Shown: positions 32,886-44,660 of the stretch, piece after piece
Position numbering within the stretch: position 1 is the stretch's first letter
How the letters are laid out: the number at the start of each line of letters is the position of its first letter
NCBI RefSeq assembly: GCF_003597395.2
Contig: NC_133782.1
Coordinates: forward strand, 4,406,973 to 4,470,972
Direction of reading: 5' to 3'
Source of the DNA: Chelonoidis abingdonii
Lineage: Eukaryota; Chordata; Testudines; Testudinidae
Length of the DNA stretch: 64,000 nt
Notes under the pieces: model-generated
The model's input: only the letters and a program-made list of their open reading frames with translations
The model's database searches: none
Told to the model about the DNA's origin: nothing
Made by a program: the position numbers and the translations under genes

Positions 32886-35324
32886 AGGCTACCAGAGCAA
32901 GCTATGTGCAGTGCTCAATTTTATAGGTCCTACAAAATCCAGGAACTAGGGTACATATTCTTGAACACCATTTACTGGCAGCTTATCTATTAACCCACTA
33001 CTTACACATATGCAGACCACGAGCATTCCTGTGTCACCCATCTCTGGGGCATAAGGGTGCCAACCTGCCCTTTGCGTGGAGAGAAGAAACTCTGTCACCA
33101 GCTGCTCAGTGAGGGGACCTGGACTGGAACAACCTGCATGGAACTGAGGGAGACATTTAGAGAAACCCAAGAAGTCAGTCTGCATGCATGTGGCTGGAAT
33201 GCTAGCTCCAGAGGCAGCCCATCTGTAGATCTTTTAATAAAGAGCCAGTTTAGTTTTAGAAACACAGAGTCCTCTCACACTATTACCTAGCATGCAATGC
33301 GGTGCATGAACATGGATATTGTAACAGGGTACAGTGACCCTGTAAGAAGGAGAGGAATCAGGGAGGGGTGAGATCCAGGCTACTGTGTTCCAAGTAGACC
33401 TGGGGACAGCAGGGACAGAAGTGTGGGGAGAGTTAAAGGGGAAGACAAGAGATGACTATTTCTTAAGGGCCAGGACCCATGTAATGTAGCATGGGGCAAG
33501 GCTCCCCTCTCTCAATCAGTCAGTCAAGACAAAAATCCTAAGGGGAAAACAGTACAAAAAGCTCCCCATTGTTTGGGGGTGGGGGTATAGAGAGGGCCTG
33601 TTTGCTGATGGATCTTCAACCCCGGGAGGGAAAGGGTGATGTGCAGTCTCCTCCCACACACCGTGGAAGAAGAACACTGGGAGGAAGGATTTTGCCATCA
33701 AGGTTTTGAGCTTGAGGTAATTTTATTTTGAAAGATTTTTGTGGCCAGCCTGGAAGGGAACTTGAAAGGGCCTGCTGAGAAAGAGAAGGAGGGAGTGACT
33801 CCAGCTGTGAGCCTGCCACAGATACATACTCATGTCGGAATCACTGTTGTGTAGCAATAGCTACAAGGAATATTTGAAGTCTAAAAAAAGCTGAGTACAA
33901 ACTAATCCAACTAATAACTATTTACTGAAAAGGAGAATTTGTCAAATAAAATAACCCCGGAGTGGTTCTCTCCTAGTGCCATGGTATATGGGGACTGTGT
34001 AATTAACCATCCGTTATTTATAGGAGTGACAGCTTTGTTTGTTTGCTACTGAAGTGGGAGTGAAATGGTTTTCACTGGCCCCTGTGTAAGTTTCGGAAGA
34101 TGCCAGCGCTAGTGCAAACCATGATTTTCTGACCCAGCAGATGGGGTGGGGTGGTCTTAAAAAAAGCACCTCTCTTCTTTTGAAAAGACCTCTGGCTTCA
34201 AGGGCGAATTTTCCATCCTATGATGCTCATTCACATGTGGTTTGCTTGCACCATCCTCTCCTCTTGAAAGTCAAGTGAGCTGGTAGCTCAGGGTCGTGCA
34301 GAAGGTGTTTATCATTCTCTGCTATCGAATCAAGGGCCAAATTTATCTGTGGGGTAACTTCAAAGAGTGATCCCAGAGATGACTGTCCAAGGGCAGTGTA
34401 AATGAAATAAATAATCAAAATAATGCCTATCACTTCTAGAGCTTTATGTCTTCAAAGCACTGCTGAGGCATAAACTAATTAACACAGAGAAATCTACTTC
34501 CTAGTCACATAGGTCCCAAAGATGCAGATCTTCAGGCCAATGAACCATAACATATTGTAATAAGAAATAGCTGCTGTCAGTGGGACATATTCTCCCTTGC
34601 GCTGAGCAACGCAGAGGGAAGCTTATGTGGGGAAGGGAACTGGGGTAAAGGGCTCAGAGGACTGGGAAGGTGGCTGCAGCAGGCATGTCAAACTTACTCC
34701 GTGGAGAGGGTCAAATTATATTCATTATGGTTTGTGGGCTGGGGCTGTGAAGTCAGGACCTTGTACTCGCCTTGACCCATGGTGAATCCCACACTGGCAG
34801 CAAAGGGAGAATTACAGAAGAGTCGAGGGTAGAACAGGAATCCTACACAGTCATTAAGGTCCCAAGCACATAGCACATAAGTAGCCTTGTTGTCTTTTAC
34901 CAGGGCGAAGGTTAGTCGCTTGCTTTAGTAATGCTGAGTAGGGTTCCTGACTGTTCTTTGGTAAATCACCCTTGTGTTCAGAATTATGCAATGGGGGAAA
35001 ATGAATGCAGTCGCTTCTAGGAGCGGTGCTATTTCTGCTCTTTAGTTTGCCATCTGCACAGGCAGTTACCCAACTGTGGTCAACATACAAATTAGAGGCA
35101 CCACTGCATGCCTAAAATAGGTGAAGATCTGGCTCTTTAAGTGAGCTTACAGGGTGTAAGAGCTGACACTCCAATAAGATGGGTGGGGACAGTTTCCCAT
35201 CTCCCAAAGCTGTTTTTACAGGCTGGCTGCAGACTCAGAAAGGCAATGCTGCACTGGTTGCACTCAGTTCACATTTGGAAGCTAGTTTGACTGGGACTTT
35301 TTCCGTTACCCTAAAGCCTTGGGA
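32886..35324. other. Non-coding stretch, no gene seen
   Basis: No recognised gene. Around 33317 a segment begins TGTAACAGGGTACAGTGACC, in the style of an LTR start, but no matching end or signal was found. An old MIR trace may lie at about 34430-34490 (CTTCTAGAGCTTTATGTCTT). Confidence 0.45.
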
Positions 35325-35759
35325 CAGATTTTCAAAGGCATTTAAGCACATAAAGATGCACATAGGTGTCTAGTGGGATTTTCAAAAAGGCACCTAACCT
35401 GCTTTAAATCTTTAGCTCAGGAGTCGGCAATCTTTTAGAAATGGTGTGCCGAGTCTTCATTTATTCATTCTAATTTAAGGTTTCCCATGCCAGTCATACA
35501 TTTTAACGTTTTTAGAAGGTCTCTTTCTATAAGTCTATACTATTTAACTAAACTATTGTTGTATGTAAAGTTAATAAAGTTTCAAAATGTTTAAGAAGCT
35601 TCATTTCAACTTAAATTAAAATACAGAGCCCCCCGGACTGGTGGCCAGGACCCAGGCAGAGTGAGTGCCACTGAAAATCAGCTCACGTTCTGCCTTTGGC
35701 ACACGTGCCATAGGTTGCCTACCCCTGCTTTAGAGGCTTAAATACTTTTGAAAATCTGG
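35325..35759. repeat. Palindromic repeat split by a hAT element
   Basis: The left arm, CAGATTTTCAAAGGCATTTA at 35325, is the inverted partner of TAAATACTTTTGAAAATCTG ending at 35758. Joining the sequence across the hAT insertion gives an approximately 125-bp foldback unit with an internal TTTTCAAAAAGGCACCTAAC. It is the same style as the repeat at 63790-64000. Confidence 0.7.
35418..35727. mobile_element. hAT non-autonomous element, 310 bp
   Basis: Starts CAGGAGTCGGCAATCTTTTA and ends CATAGGTTGCCTACCCCTG; the ends are inverted repeats (CAGG-GT-GGCAA). The flanks CTTTAGCT (35410-35417) and CTTTAGAG (35728-35735) are a partly decayed 8-bp duplication, 6 of 8 identical. The interior is AT-rich with TTTTAACGTTTTTAGAAGGT. 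It lies inside an older palindrome. Confidence 0.82.
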
Positions 35760-37862
35760 CCCCTTTTTTGTACTTATAAAAGTTGCCCCTATGTAACTAC
35801 ATCAGCGCTGCAGCAGTGCAGCGTGGGGTTCAGCTTAATTCAGAAAGTGACTTTAAGTGAAAGTTTGTATCTGCATGTGCTGGGGGCTGGATACAGTCCT
35901 CCTGCAGTGAAGTGTCTGACACCAGGCATCTAGGAGAGTTCACCTGTAACCTGCCAGAAGGAACACAAACCAGAACAGTAGTGATCTGATAAGGTTCAGT
36001 GGTTTATGTGATACAAGTTGGGTGAATTTCAGTCTTGTTTCCAGTAAATAGGTGCCTACATTACAAAACCCACCATCACGCATGGCAACCCTGGCAGTAT
36101 GGTGATGGGTACTATAAAAATGCTTAGATAATAACCTTGCCAGCATGCTCAGGTGAAAGACCAACAGCTGGGTCAAAGCTGAGGCTGGCCTAGTGTCCCA
36201 TCCCCAAGGGTGCCCTTGAGGTCAGGGCTGAGGCACACCAACAGGTGAATGTGGAGGAAGCTTGCACCATAGCTAACTCTTCACGGCCTCTGTTTTCTCT
36301 GTCATTCACTTCTGTACAGAGTGGGGATAAAACATCTCTGTGGCGATCTGGCAGCACCTCCTATGTACCTTGCCCTGGTGGGAATGAGAATATGTGGTGC
36401 AGAGCAGGGGAGGATCAGGCACTTTAAACAGAGTGTTGTGGCCTGATTCTCCTCTCCCCTCCACCAGTTCCACTCCACTGTAGCCTTGTTACTCTACGAG
36501 GAGTGGCTCCTGACTTACCTGTATGCGGGGGCGAAGCAGCCCCTCAGTCTCCTGGGTTCTGTCTAGCACCTTTCACCAGCACTACAGTCACACTTTGAAA
36601 AAAGCACTGAAATGAATAACAAGCTGCTCTCACTACAGGGGAAGGCTGATGGCTTGGAAAATGGGTCCCAGTGAAACAATACAGAGTTAATGGGGCTCCA
36701 TGAGGGGGGTGGAGGGACCCAGACCCAGAAACCACTATAGGAGAAGAGGTAGGAAAGCAAACTGCAAGAGAATGGCAAGAACTTGCAGTGGGAGTGAGCA
36801 CTCTCCTCTGAAAGTCCGTAATCCCCAAATGCTACAAGGTCTCTGAGCCTGGCAGCTTAAGAAGCCCTTAATTAAAGCGACTTTCTGTGCTGCTTCATAA
36901 TATTTGTTTAAAATGAGCAGGAGGAAATAGCAAGTTGCAGATGGATAAAATGCAGGGATGATGGTGAGCTGGGAGGGACTGAGCACAGGGTAACAAGGGG
37001 AGAAATTAAGGATGACTGAATGAGTCTAGAGAATTGACAATTGCCAATAGCCTGAGATTGTAATACAGATAAATGCAGGCTAATGCAATCCAAGGGCACT
37101 AATACCATACCACGTAGCAATGCCTGTAAAACACAGGAGCTTGTGCTGGCTAGAAGGCAGAGATGCAGAGACAGATTGGCGGTGGGGAAGCTGATCCAAA
37201 TAAGGCCAGTGCTAGACTAGGGGTAGGGGAATACAAGCAGCGGGTGTAGCGTCCAGACCTAGCATCTGGGCTGTGCCTGTCTAGGCTGCCTTTTCATTTC
37301 AATTCACCACCATTGCCCCACACTCACGGTAGCATTGGTTTAGACCAGCTGCTAGGTTTTGGTGACCTGCTCCCAACAGGGCTACACAACAGAAGGGTAA
37401 AATTGCTGGTGAGCCCTGTTGGGCCAAGCACTCTGGCCTTTGTTCCTGCTGGTGGAGTGGCACCAGGGCTAGTGCCAAGGCAGGAGGATTTAAGAGGAAC
37501 GCCGGTGTTGACAAAGAGTGGGAAGCGTTTGTCTCAGATCTCCTGGACTAAGCAGGCTAAGGCTGGATCGTTACGATTGCCCACCTCCAGTAGTCTGCAG
37601 GAATGAACAAAAACACCCTGAAACACCTCAGACCCTTCTTCTGAGACTAAACCCAGGGGGCCATTAGGAGAAACCGTCTGTCCACCTCCAAAGCCATCAG
37701 CTATGGAGTCCCGTAAGGCCCAATCATCTCCCCCACATTACCCATCGTCCATCTGTATGGAGTCCTTGGGACTCAGGCTGAGGTGTCAGCAGCGGGTAGA
37801 TGACATCCAGCTCAACATGCCTTTGAAAGGAGCTGTAAGCAGCATCCCTCCCAGCTCTCGCA
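35760..37862. other. Non-coding stretch, no gene seen
   Basis: About 36438-36520 is a decayed foldback repeat (GGCCTGATTCTCCTCTCCCC). The rest is unrecognised. Frames near 36544-36986 and 37299-37606 overlap on both strands and show no domain. Confidence 0.5.
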
Positions 37863-38110
37863 GGGTATGTCCACATGGCAATTAGACACCACGGGTGGCC
37901 CATGCTGGCTGACTCGGGCTCAGGCTCAGGGACTGTTTAATTGCAGTACAGACATTTGAGCTTGAGCTGCAGCCCGAGCTCTGGGACCTTCCCACCTCCC
38001 AGGGTGCTGCAACCTGTGCCTATGTCTACACTGCAGTGACATAGCCCCATAGCCTGAGCCCCACTGGCACAGGCCAGACACGGGGTTTTAATTGCATTGC
38101 AGACATGCCC
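37863..38110. mobile_element. Palindromic MITE with GTCTACAC-type end, copy 2
   Basis: A 248-bp unit from GGGTATGTCCACATGGCAAT to TAATTGCATTGCAGACATGC plus CC. It is the uninterrupted counterpart of the element at 6526-6968, sharing CTGACTCGGGCTCAGGCTCA and CCCGAGCTCTGGGACCTTCC. The two halves fold back on one another, with a second internal TGTCTACACTGCAGTG at about 38023. The termini are decayed. Confidence 0.75.
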
Positions 38111-38239
38111 ACAGTGCCTGGCCTTGAGCATCACCTGGCTGAAGCGCACCAGCTACCGCTGATTCCTGACAGAGCTGCAGTGATGCCAGCAGACAGAGGG
38201 ACGTGCTTGGAAGAACACTCCTCTCTAACATTCCCTGAT
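38111..38239. other. Short unassigned stretch
   Basis: Unique spacer between two transposons; nothing recognised. Confidence 0.4.
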
Positions 38240-38247
38240 CTCGAGGG

Positions 38248-38830
38248 CAGTGCTACTCGAAGTGGCGGTCCGTGGACCGGAGCCAGTCTGTGAGCCATTG
38301 GCTGCTGGTCCGAAGCAAGTTTCCAGGAAAGAAAGAGAGAAATAATAGTATAATTTAAAAATCACACCGGAATTCCACCAAGAATAATTATCAGCCAATA
38401 CAAGTCGACAAGATTAAATAATATGTTTTCAGAAGCACATATTATAATATTGATAAACAATAAAAAATGTTTGACAATTTTTATTCTATTCATTATATTG
38501 TGTCTGATATAAATTAATATTACTATGAATGTTCAAATAATATCTTCTTGGATCTAGTCATTTTATACTATCCGCCCAGATGCACAGCCTTTCAGTCAGT
38601 CTTCAATGTATTTAAATGGGAACATCTCCGCATGGACGCCACACTCCCATTCCAATTAATACAGTGAAGAATGTTAGTTTTTCTGATCTGATGTGCTACG
38701 TGTCTATGCAAAAACAATAATAATATGGCACAAATATGGTACTGGTCCCTGGGAAATATGGTACCGGTCCCTGGCACATTGGGGAAAAAAACCTGCCGGT
38801 CTCCCACATCAGCTGGTTTGAGAAGCTCTG
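38248..38830. mobile_element. hAT non-autonomous element, 583 bp, AT-rich core
   Basis: Starts CAGTGCTACTCGAAGTGGCG and ends GGTTTGAGAAGCTCTG. The flanks CTCGAGGG (38240-38247) and CTCCAGGG (38831-38838) are an 8-bp duplication with one mismatch. GTCCGTGGACCGG near the left end and TGGTACCGGTCCCTGGCACA near the right are subterminal features. The core (38340-38560) is strongly AT-rich compared with its flanks. No transposase frame. Confidence 0.82.
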
Positions 38831-39005
38831 CTCCAGGGCACTTGTCCCCAGCCTCCAAGTCCTTTCGGCTACCCAAAGAGCCGAGGCAGCAAACATCTCC
38901 CCCTTCCATCAGCAACGCCAGAAGAAGACACAGCTGTGGCCATGGTGAGCCATGCATTTGTGACCTCGGGGCTCGGTGACTGCAACTGATTCTGGCTAAG
39001 AATGA

Positions 39006-39176
39006 GGGGAGGGATAGCTCAGTGGTTTGAGCACTAGCCTGCTAAACCCAGGGGGTTGTGAGTTTAATTCTTGAGAGGGCTACTTAGGGATCTGAGGTAA
39101 AATAAGTACTGAGTCCTACTAGTGAAGATAGGGGGTTGGACTCAATGACCTTTTGGGGTCCCTTCCAGTTCTATGA
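39006..39176 (+). mobile_element. tRNA-derived SINE with CR1-like tail, copy 2
   Basis: The head GGGGAGGGATAGCTCAGTGG carries box A (TAGCTCAGTGG). GTGAGTTTAATTCTTGAG is a decayed box B. The tail GGGGGTTGGACTCAATGACC followed by GGTCCCTTCCAGTTCTATGA matches the CR1 3' end. Same family as 12810-12983, with a middle segment that differs. Confidence 0.88.
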
Positions 39177-39802
39177 GATAGGTATCTCTCCATGTATTAT
39201 ATTGTTATTATGATGACACTTGCCCCCCAAAAGCTCCGGTTGGTACAGAACCCATCAGCTCAGGAATAGGCTGCTGTGAATACCTCACCCTAGGGCCACA
39301 GTCTCAGTACTGACTCCCTACTGAACACAGAGTTCAGTTCAAGGTCTCTGTCCTGCTGATCAGACTTCCTCAATGGCCTGGCCTGTTGTACCTGAGAGAT
39401 ACCCCTCCTTCCACAACCTGGGCAATGAAACTATCCGCCCGTGGGGAGGCTTGTGAGTGTGAGAGACAGAAATTTCCTGGGAGATGGATGCTGACAAGGG
39501 AACAAGAGCTGAGCATCACCGTGAGCTAACTGCTTCCAGAACTCAACACAAAACCCACGTCTTCAGCTTCATTTCCCCCTCACTAATTTCTTCACACCCA
39601 CTCACTCATGCACACAAATAAAAACAAACATGTTGAAAACAGCCAGAACAGCCTCTCGCCAGCTGTGAAGAGAGAGATTGTTACAGTTATTTCTATATTT
39701 CATTACTTGGAAGGTTCTCAGGCTCCAATGTTGATGGCCAGGGAAGAACCTAGACAGTCACTGAGATTCCATAAGTAGAGATGTTCCTGAATAGACTAGA
39801 TA
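39177..39802. other. Non-coding stretch, no gene seen
   Basis: No recognised repeat or exon. Confidence 0.5.
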
Positions 39803-39810
39803 CATTAAGG

Positions 39811-40134
39811 CAGTGGTCTCCAACCTTTTTCGTCTGGTGGGCACCAGACAACAAGCCACGGAGGACCATGGCGGCGGATGAACATCCGCTGAAATTCCGC
39901 CGACAAGCAGCAATAGGCGTCACCACCAAAATGCTGCTGACAAGTAGCGTCATCCAGAGGAGTCACTGCTGAAATACCACCGAAAATCGGCGGTATTTTG
40001 GCGGAGACACCTCTGGATGACGCAGCTTGTTGGCGGCATTTCGGCAGATGCTCGACCACTGGCCAGTACGCAGGCAGACTTAGATGCCCTGGCAGGTGCC
40101 ATGGCACCCGCAGGCACTACGTTGGGGACCCCTG
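39811..40134. mobile_element. hAT MITE, 324 bp, with perfect 8-bp duplication
   Basis: The ends CAGTGGTCTCCAACC and CGTTGGGGACCCCTG are inverted repeats. The target duplication CATTAAGG is perfect (39803-39810 and 40135-40142). An internal palindrome pairs GCGTCATCCAGAGGAGTCAC with ACACCTCTGGATGACGC. The perfect duplication suggests a younger insertion than the other hAT copies. Confidence 0.88.
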
Positions 40135-40142
40135 CATTAAGG

Positions 40143-42740
40143 GATTAGCATAAACACCAGTGCTTCACCAGCACAGGGACTTAATGACCCACACATGTCC
40201 CTTCCCTCTAACATCTAAGGAGGCCATAGCTTTGTGATGGTGGCCATTTTGGCTCACACATCGGGGACCTCCAGAACTAAAAGCACAAGTTACTACAGCT
40301 CCCTCCTTGGGGCTGTAACAAACTCATGTCCTCCGTGTTTGGGGCACTTGTAATGTGCACTCACCAGTGGGCGCCAGCCTCAGCTGGAAACAGCCCTATT
40401 TCCACAGCTGGTTGTTAGCAGTTGGTTTAGCTGGGCCCATGCAGACTACAGATGGGAGAAGAACAAACAGTTGCCAGCCCTGGCTCAGCTGAAACACTGG
40501 CTGAGATGTTATTTCTAGGTGTAGACAAGGCTTGAGGCCCCGTTTACACTGGCACTCTTGCCATTGCTATCACCACTGGCACTGCACCTGTGCTAGTGCA
40601 ACAGAGGAAGACAGAGAAAAATCCTAGTGCAGACCAGGGTGCAGATTCCATGACGACTTGTTCCGCACTATGGAGGTCGCTCTGACCTCAGGCGGGTCAC
40701 CCAGCAGAACCTTCAGCTGAGATGGTGATCTCTTCTCTGGGTGGGTCAGGGCATTGCTTAAGGGGAACGGTTGTGGCTGACATTCTGGCTTGCCCAGAGA
40801 GACTGCGCTACCGGCAGACAGGGTCACACAGAGATGGCAGGTTACCTGGCAGGCAGAGAGCTCTGGGGGCCCGTATGCCTAGAAGGTGGTGCACTCTCCA
40901 CAATGAAACGGCTGCAGATAAATGCAGTTTTCAGAAATGCCTTCGGCCAGTACTGAGTCTAGTGCTGGGAGTTGTCCCTAGGCTTTCTACTGTCTCCTTT
41001 GCTCAGAAATGCTTTAGGAAGTCCTGCTGGAACAGAGACAAACATCTGCTGGGAAATTCAGAACAGGCCACAAGGCATGCCAGGGACAGGGTAACTCCAG
41101 AGGAAAGGGACTGTTTGAAACTTTCTCTTACGGAGTGTTTCAGGCACTGAATAATGGCTAGAGAAACATTCTTTGCAGTTACAGAGTTCGTTTCAGCCAC
41201 AGTCCTCCAAGAGCTTTCCTAAGGTCGTAACTATGATTCCCTCCCACTCCAGTGATGGAGTCAGCAACAAAGCCCAGGAGTCCCTGACTTCAACAGGTAG
41301 AAGATGCTGGTTTCCCTTTGAGAGGAGTTTGCATGGTGAAATTAGGGATAAGAAAGGAAGTATTTTTAAAGGGCCTGGAGAAAAGAGTGCTTCAGACTCT
41401 AAGGGTTTGTCTACACATGGTGCATTAGCCCACCCCAGAGGGAAACGGAACTGCATTACCAGGTTGGAAACAGGACTTCCCTAGTTCACACTAGGGAGTT
41501 TTTAATGCATGCCAGCAACAGGCACATGGGCTCATTAGTGTGTGACATGCTAGTGTGGGCTAAAATTTACACCCCCTCAGTGGGGTTCACGTACGTCCTT
41601 TGGCATTTGCAGTTTGTGTCCTCTATGCGCCTCTCCACGGCTACCCCAGGAGGAGCTGTGCTGATGGAAATGCAATGGCAGGAGATGGCCTGAAATGAGA
41701 GCTGAGATTATGGAAAGCATCAGTCACTGACCCAGCCCGATCTGAGTCCTGACCTGGCCTGATGTGAGTCCTGGTACCATGCCTTAGGAAAGAGGATTAG
41801 ACTAAAGGCCTGATTTGTCATCGCCCTGCAGCCTGTGCAAATGAGTTGGACTCTAACAGGGTACTATTTGGACCCAGTTTAGATTCTGAAAGGGGATCAG
41901 GTTCAGGGCTGAAATCCCTCAATAGGTTCCTGTAAGATTTCAGCTCTGGTTAGTGGAAATCCCATGAGATTGGATGACCTTTTTCCACCATCTGTGATCA
42001 CACGTGAACCGGGTCAGGAAAATAATCTCCCCCCCCAATTCTGGAGTTCACCCAAACTTGCTAGGGGAGATGGGGACCTGGGGACTCTACCCGGAACCCT
42101 GCTGAAGTGCAGGCCCATCTTAGTCCTCTTAGAAAGCCCCTGATTGCGGCTCCATTGTGTCCTTTGACGTTGCTTTCCCTTGTCTAGCTGAGGTTTTACG
42201 GGACACTGAGGCTGGGGAATAGGAACCCAGGATGGACGGGAGGGGACCCCGCCCCCCCCGCAGGATAAATGGCATGCTGGCTGAGAGGACAAGGTAACGC
42301 TGTGCTAGAGCTTATGGAGGAGGGGTGGGCAGGCTGGAGTCTATTCGGAAGGCAGCAGAGAGGAAGGAAGAGGCAGCTAAAATAAGCAGATGGGTGGACA
42401 GGGAGGAAATTATACTAGTGAACCTGATAAGGGGCAGGGGTGCGGGGCAGGATCTGCTACTGGGGGTTGGGGGGGGGGCAGGCCTCTACAGGAAATAGGA
42501 ACAAAACCCCAGAAAGACATAGGAAGGTCACTCAGAGGGTATCTAAAGGCAAGGAGGAGGACGTCAAAAAACAGGGGGAAACTCAGACCATCTGCTCATA
42601 AAGGGCATTTCAATATCATGCCTGGAACGTGGTGGGAATGCAGAGAGCAGCAGGATCTCAGAGTCGAGGGGGCTCAACAGTGACTGGAGAGAGCAGGCAG
42701 CTTGGTACTGCTTGGGGGAGATCTTGGAGGCGAGCAGCGA
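40143..42740. other. Non-coding stretch with GTCTACAC-type relics
   Basis: Three partial MITE-like ends are visible: TTCTAGGTGTAGACAAGGCT at about 40513, GGCCCCGTTTACACTGGCAC at 40536, and GGGTTTGTCTACACATGGTG at 41403. None has both ends defined. A C-run and a G-run are near 42029 and 42469. No gene recognised; paired frames such as 40722-41150 lack domains. Confidence 0.5.
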
Positions 42741-43560
42741 AGTGTAATGGGGCTGAGTCCCTGTCCCCCTGAGGGCCCTTTAGGCTGCTCTGGTGGGGGC
42801 AGAACGGGCCCTGTAACAGCTGGGCTTGCCCCTGCCGGCTGGTGTGCTTGGGGCCAGCCAACCAGACTGCTGAAGGAAGTGTCCTGGGTGAACAGCCCGT
42901 GACTGGGCCTGAGGGAAGACAGCCGATTACCCTGTGAAGGGCAGCAGGACGTTAGATGGGGGTGGAGGAGTTTGGGCAGAGGCTAAAGAAAGGCTCCGAG
43001 ATTAGGGGAGTTGCCCCAGTTCAGAGGATTGAGGGTAACCTGCTAGGGCAGGAGGGAGACAGAAGGCTGAGCTCCAGCCAGGGGATGCCCAGGAATGGTG
43101 AATGCTGCCTTGGGAAGGAAGGCTGGGGACTCCCTCCCTAAGGGGCGAGAGACACTGAGCTGGGCTTGGCCCTGGAGGGCCTTGTGTTTGCCAGAGGACT
43201 GAATAAACTGCACCTCGGAAGGGGAATGTTTTAAATAATGTGGACTGTGCCCTTCTGAGGGGGCCCTGCAGAGGGGGAAACAGAGGGAGGGTGCTGCAGG
43301 ATGGCCTCTGGCTAGGCCGGGGGGCAGCTGCCCCTGCTCCAAGCCCCAGGGATACTCCCTGCAGAAGGGGACAAGTCCAGCTAAACTTGACCCCTGCCCT
43401 GCTCCCAGCCCTGGACTGGGGGCCAGTGGGGCGGGGGGTAGCTGCAGCTCATTATGCTCCAGCTAGTCTCTGCTTCCCATGGCCCACAGGTGGCCCGTGG
43501 GAAGTGTGTGGGGGGTTAAGTTCCAGGACATTAGGGGCTGCATCATCCTTCGACTAGCCC
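42741..43560 (+). mobile_element. Possible LTR-like sequence
   Basis: Begins TGTAATGGGGCTGAGTCCCT, resembling LTR starts, and has an AATAAA signal in GACTGAATAAACTGC at about 43203. Composition is GC-rich and purine-biased on the plus strand. No right end and no duplication were found, so the assignment is weak. Confidence 0.3.
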
Positions 43561-44504
43561 CAGATGTGGGGGGAACGCTGGGCTGAATGAGTTGAGGATC
43601 AGGGCTTGTGTCTCACAATGGAGGACAATACAGGTAGTGAGCAGGTGGTGGGAATCTGCTGCAGGTGGCTGACCTGGCAGGGGGAGCTTGGTGGGGGGGA
43701 AATGATCCTGAAAGACACACTCAGGGAGGAGCACGGGGTAGGCAGGGGGAAAGGAATTGTGTATCCCACACAGCCAGCTGTACCCCCTTCCCATTAGAGA
43801 AGCTGGAGTGGCTGTAACCGAGGCTGAAATTCTCAGCACAGAGGAGATCCCGCGCGGGGGACGATGAATAAGGAATCTCTCTTCCAAGTGCAGGTAAATG
43901 CCAGTTTTGCGGAAACCTTACGGTGTGTGTGCGGGGGAGCGGTACCTAAATCACTGCTAGAATGGGGGCTGTGTACAATACAGGCAGGCTTGGGAAGGCG
44001 AGGCCAGGGAAAGAGGCAGTGACGTCTCCAGGCAGGAGACTGGGAGTGATTTATGGGCAGGAGAGGGAGATATTAGCTCCCTCCGGTGAGTTATTCGTCT
44101 CATTGTTCACTAAAGGAATGGGGGTGAAGGCCAGCAATTGTCAGGGGCAGGAAGGAGAAATTGGGACCAGACCAGGAGAAATGAATAAGGCACTAAAATA
44201 ACTGCAGTGCAGCATGCACATGGTGCTTGTTGGGGGGCTGTCCCCCCCTTGCCAATCTCTTACACCCAGGGAAGAACAGACTGGGGAGACTGCAGGGGCA
44301 GCAGGGGCAGCACTTAGGGGAAGGGTCTTGGGTCCTTGATGGCCAACTCTTTGGGCCAGTTAAAGGAGTGGCTCTGAATGAGGTCCTGCTACATCTTCCT
44401 TAGGTGGAAGGATCTGCTCCAGGAGCTCCCATGGGGAAAGCAGGAGAAAAAACAGCAGCTTAGCATGACTCCAGAAGAAAAGGCAGTCACAGCCAGGGAC
44501 AAGG
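43561..44504. other. Non-coding stretch, no gene seen
   Basis: GC-rich and G-rich on the plus strand. No recognised element. Confidence 0.5.
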
Positions 44505-44660
44505 GGCAGTGTGTCCAGTGGGTAAGACATGGATCTGGGAGTCAGGAGACTCAGGTCCTATTTGCCGCTGAGGCACTGAGTCGCTGATCTTGAGCAACAG
44601 CATTTCACCTTGTTGTGTCTCTGTTTCCCCATCTTTGTAACAGGGACAATGATACTCTCC
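44505..44660 (+). mobile_element. MIR-type SINE
   Basis: Plus-strand MIR features: GTGTCCAGTGGGTAAGACAT, GGATCTGGGAGTCAGGAGAC, TGTCTCTGTTTCCCCATCTT and AACAGGGACAATGATACTCT. Confidence 0.65.

Noticed and set aside
42741..43560. A full solo LTR
   Set aside because: Only the start and a poly(A) signal fit; no right border or target duplication was found, so it is listed at low confidence.
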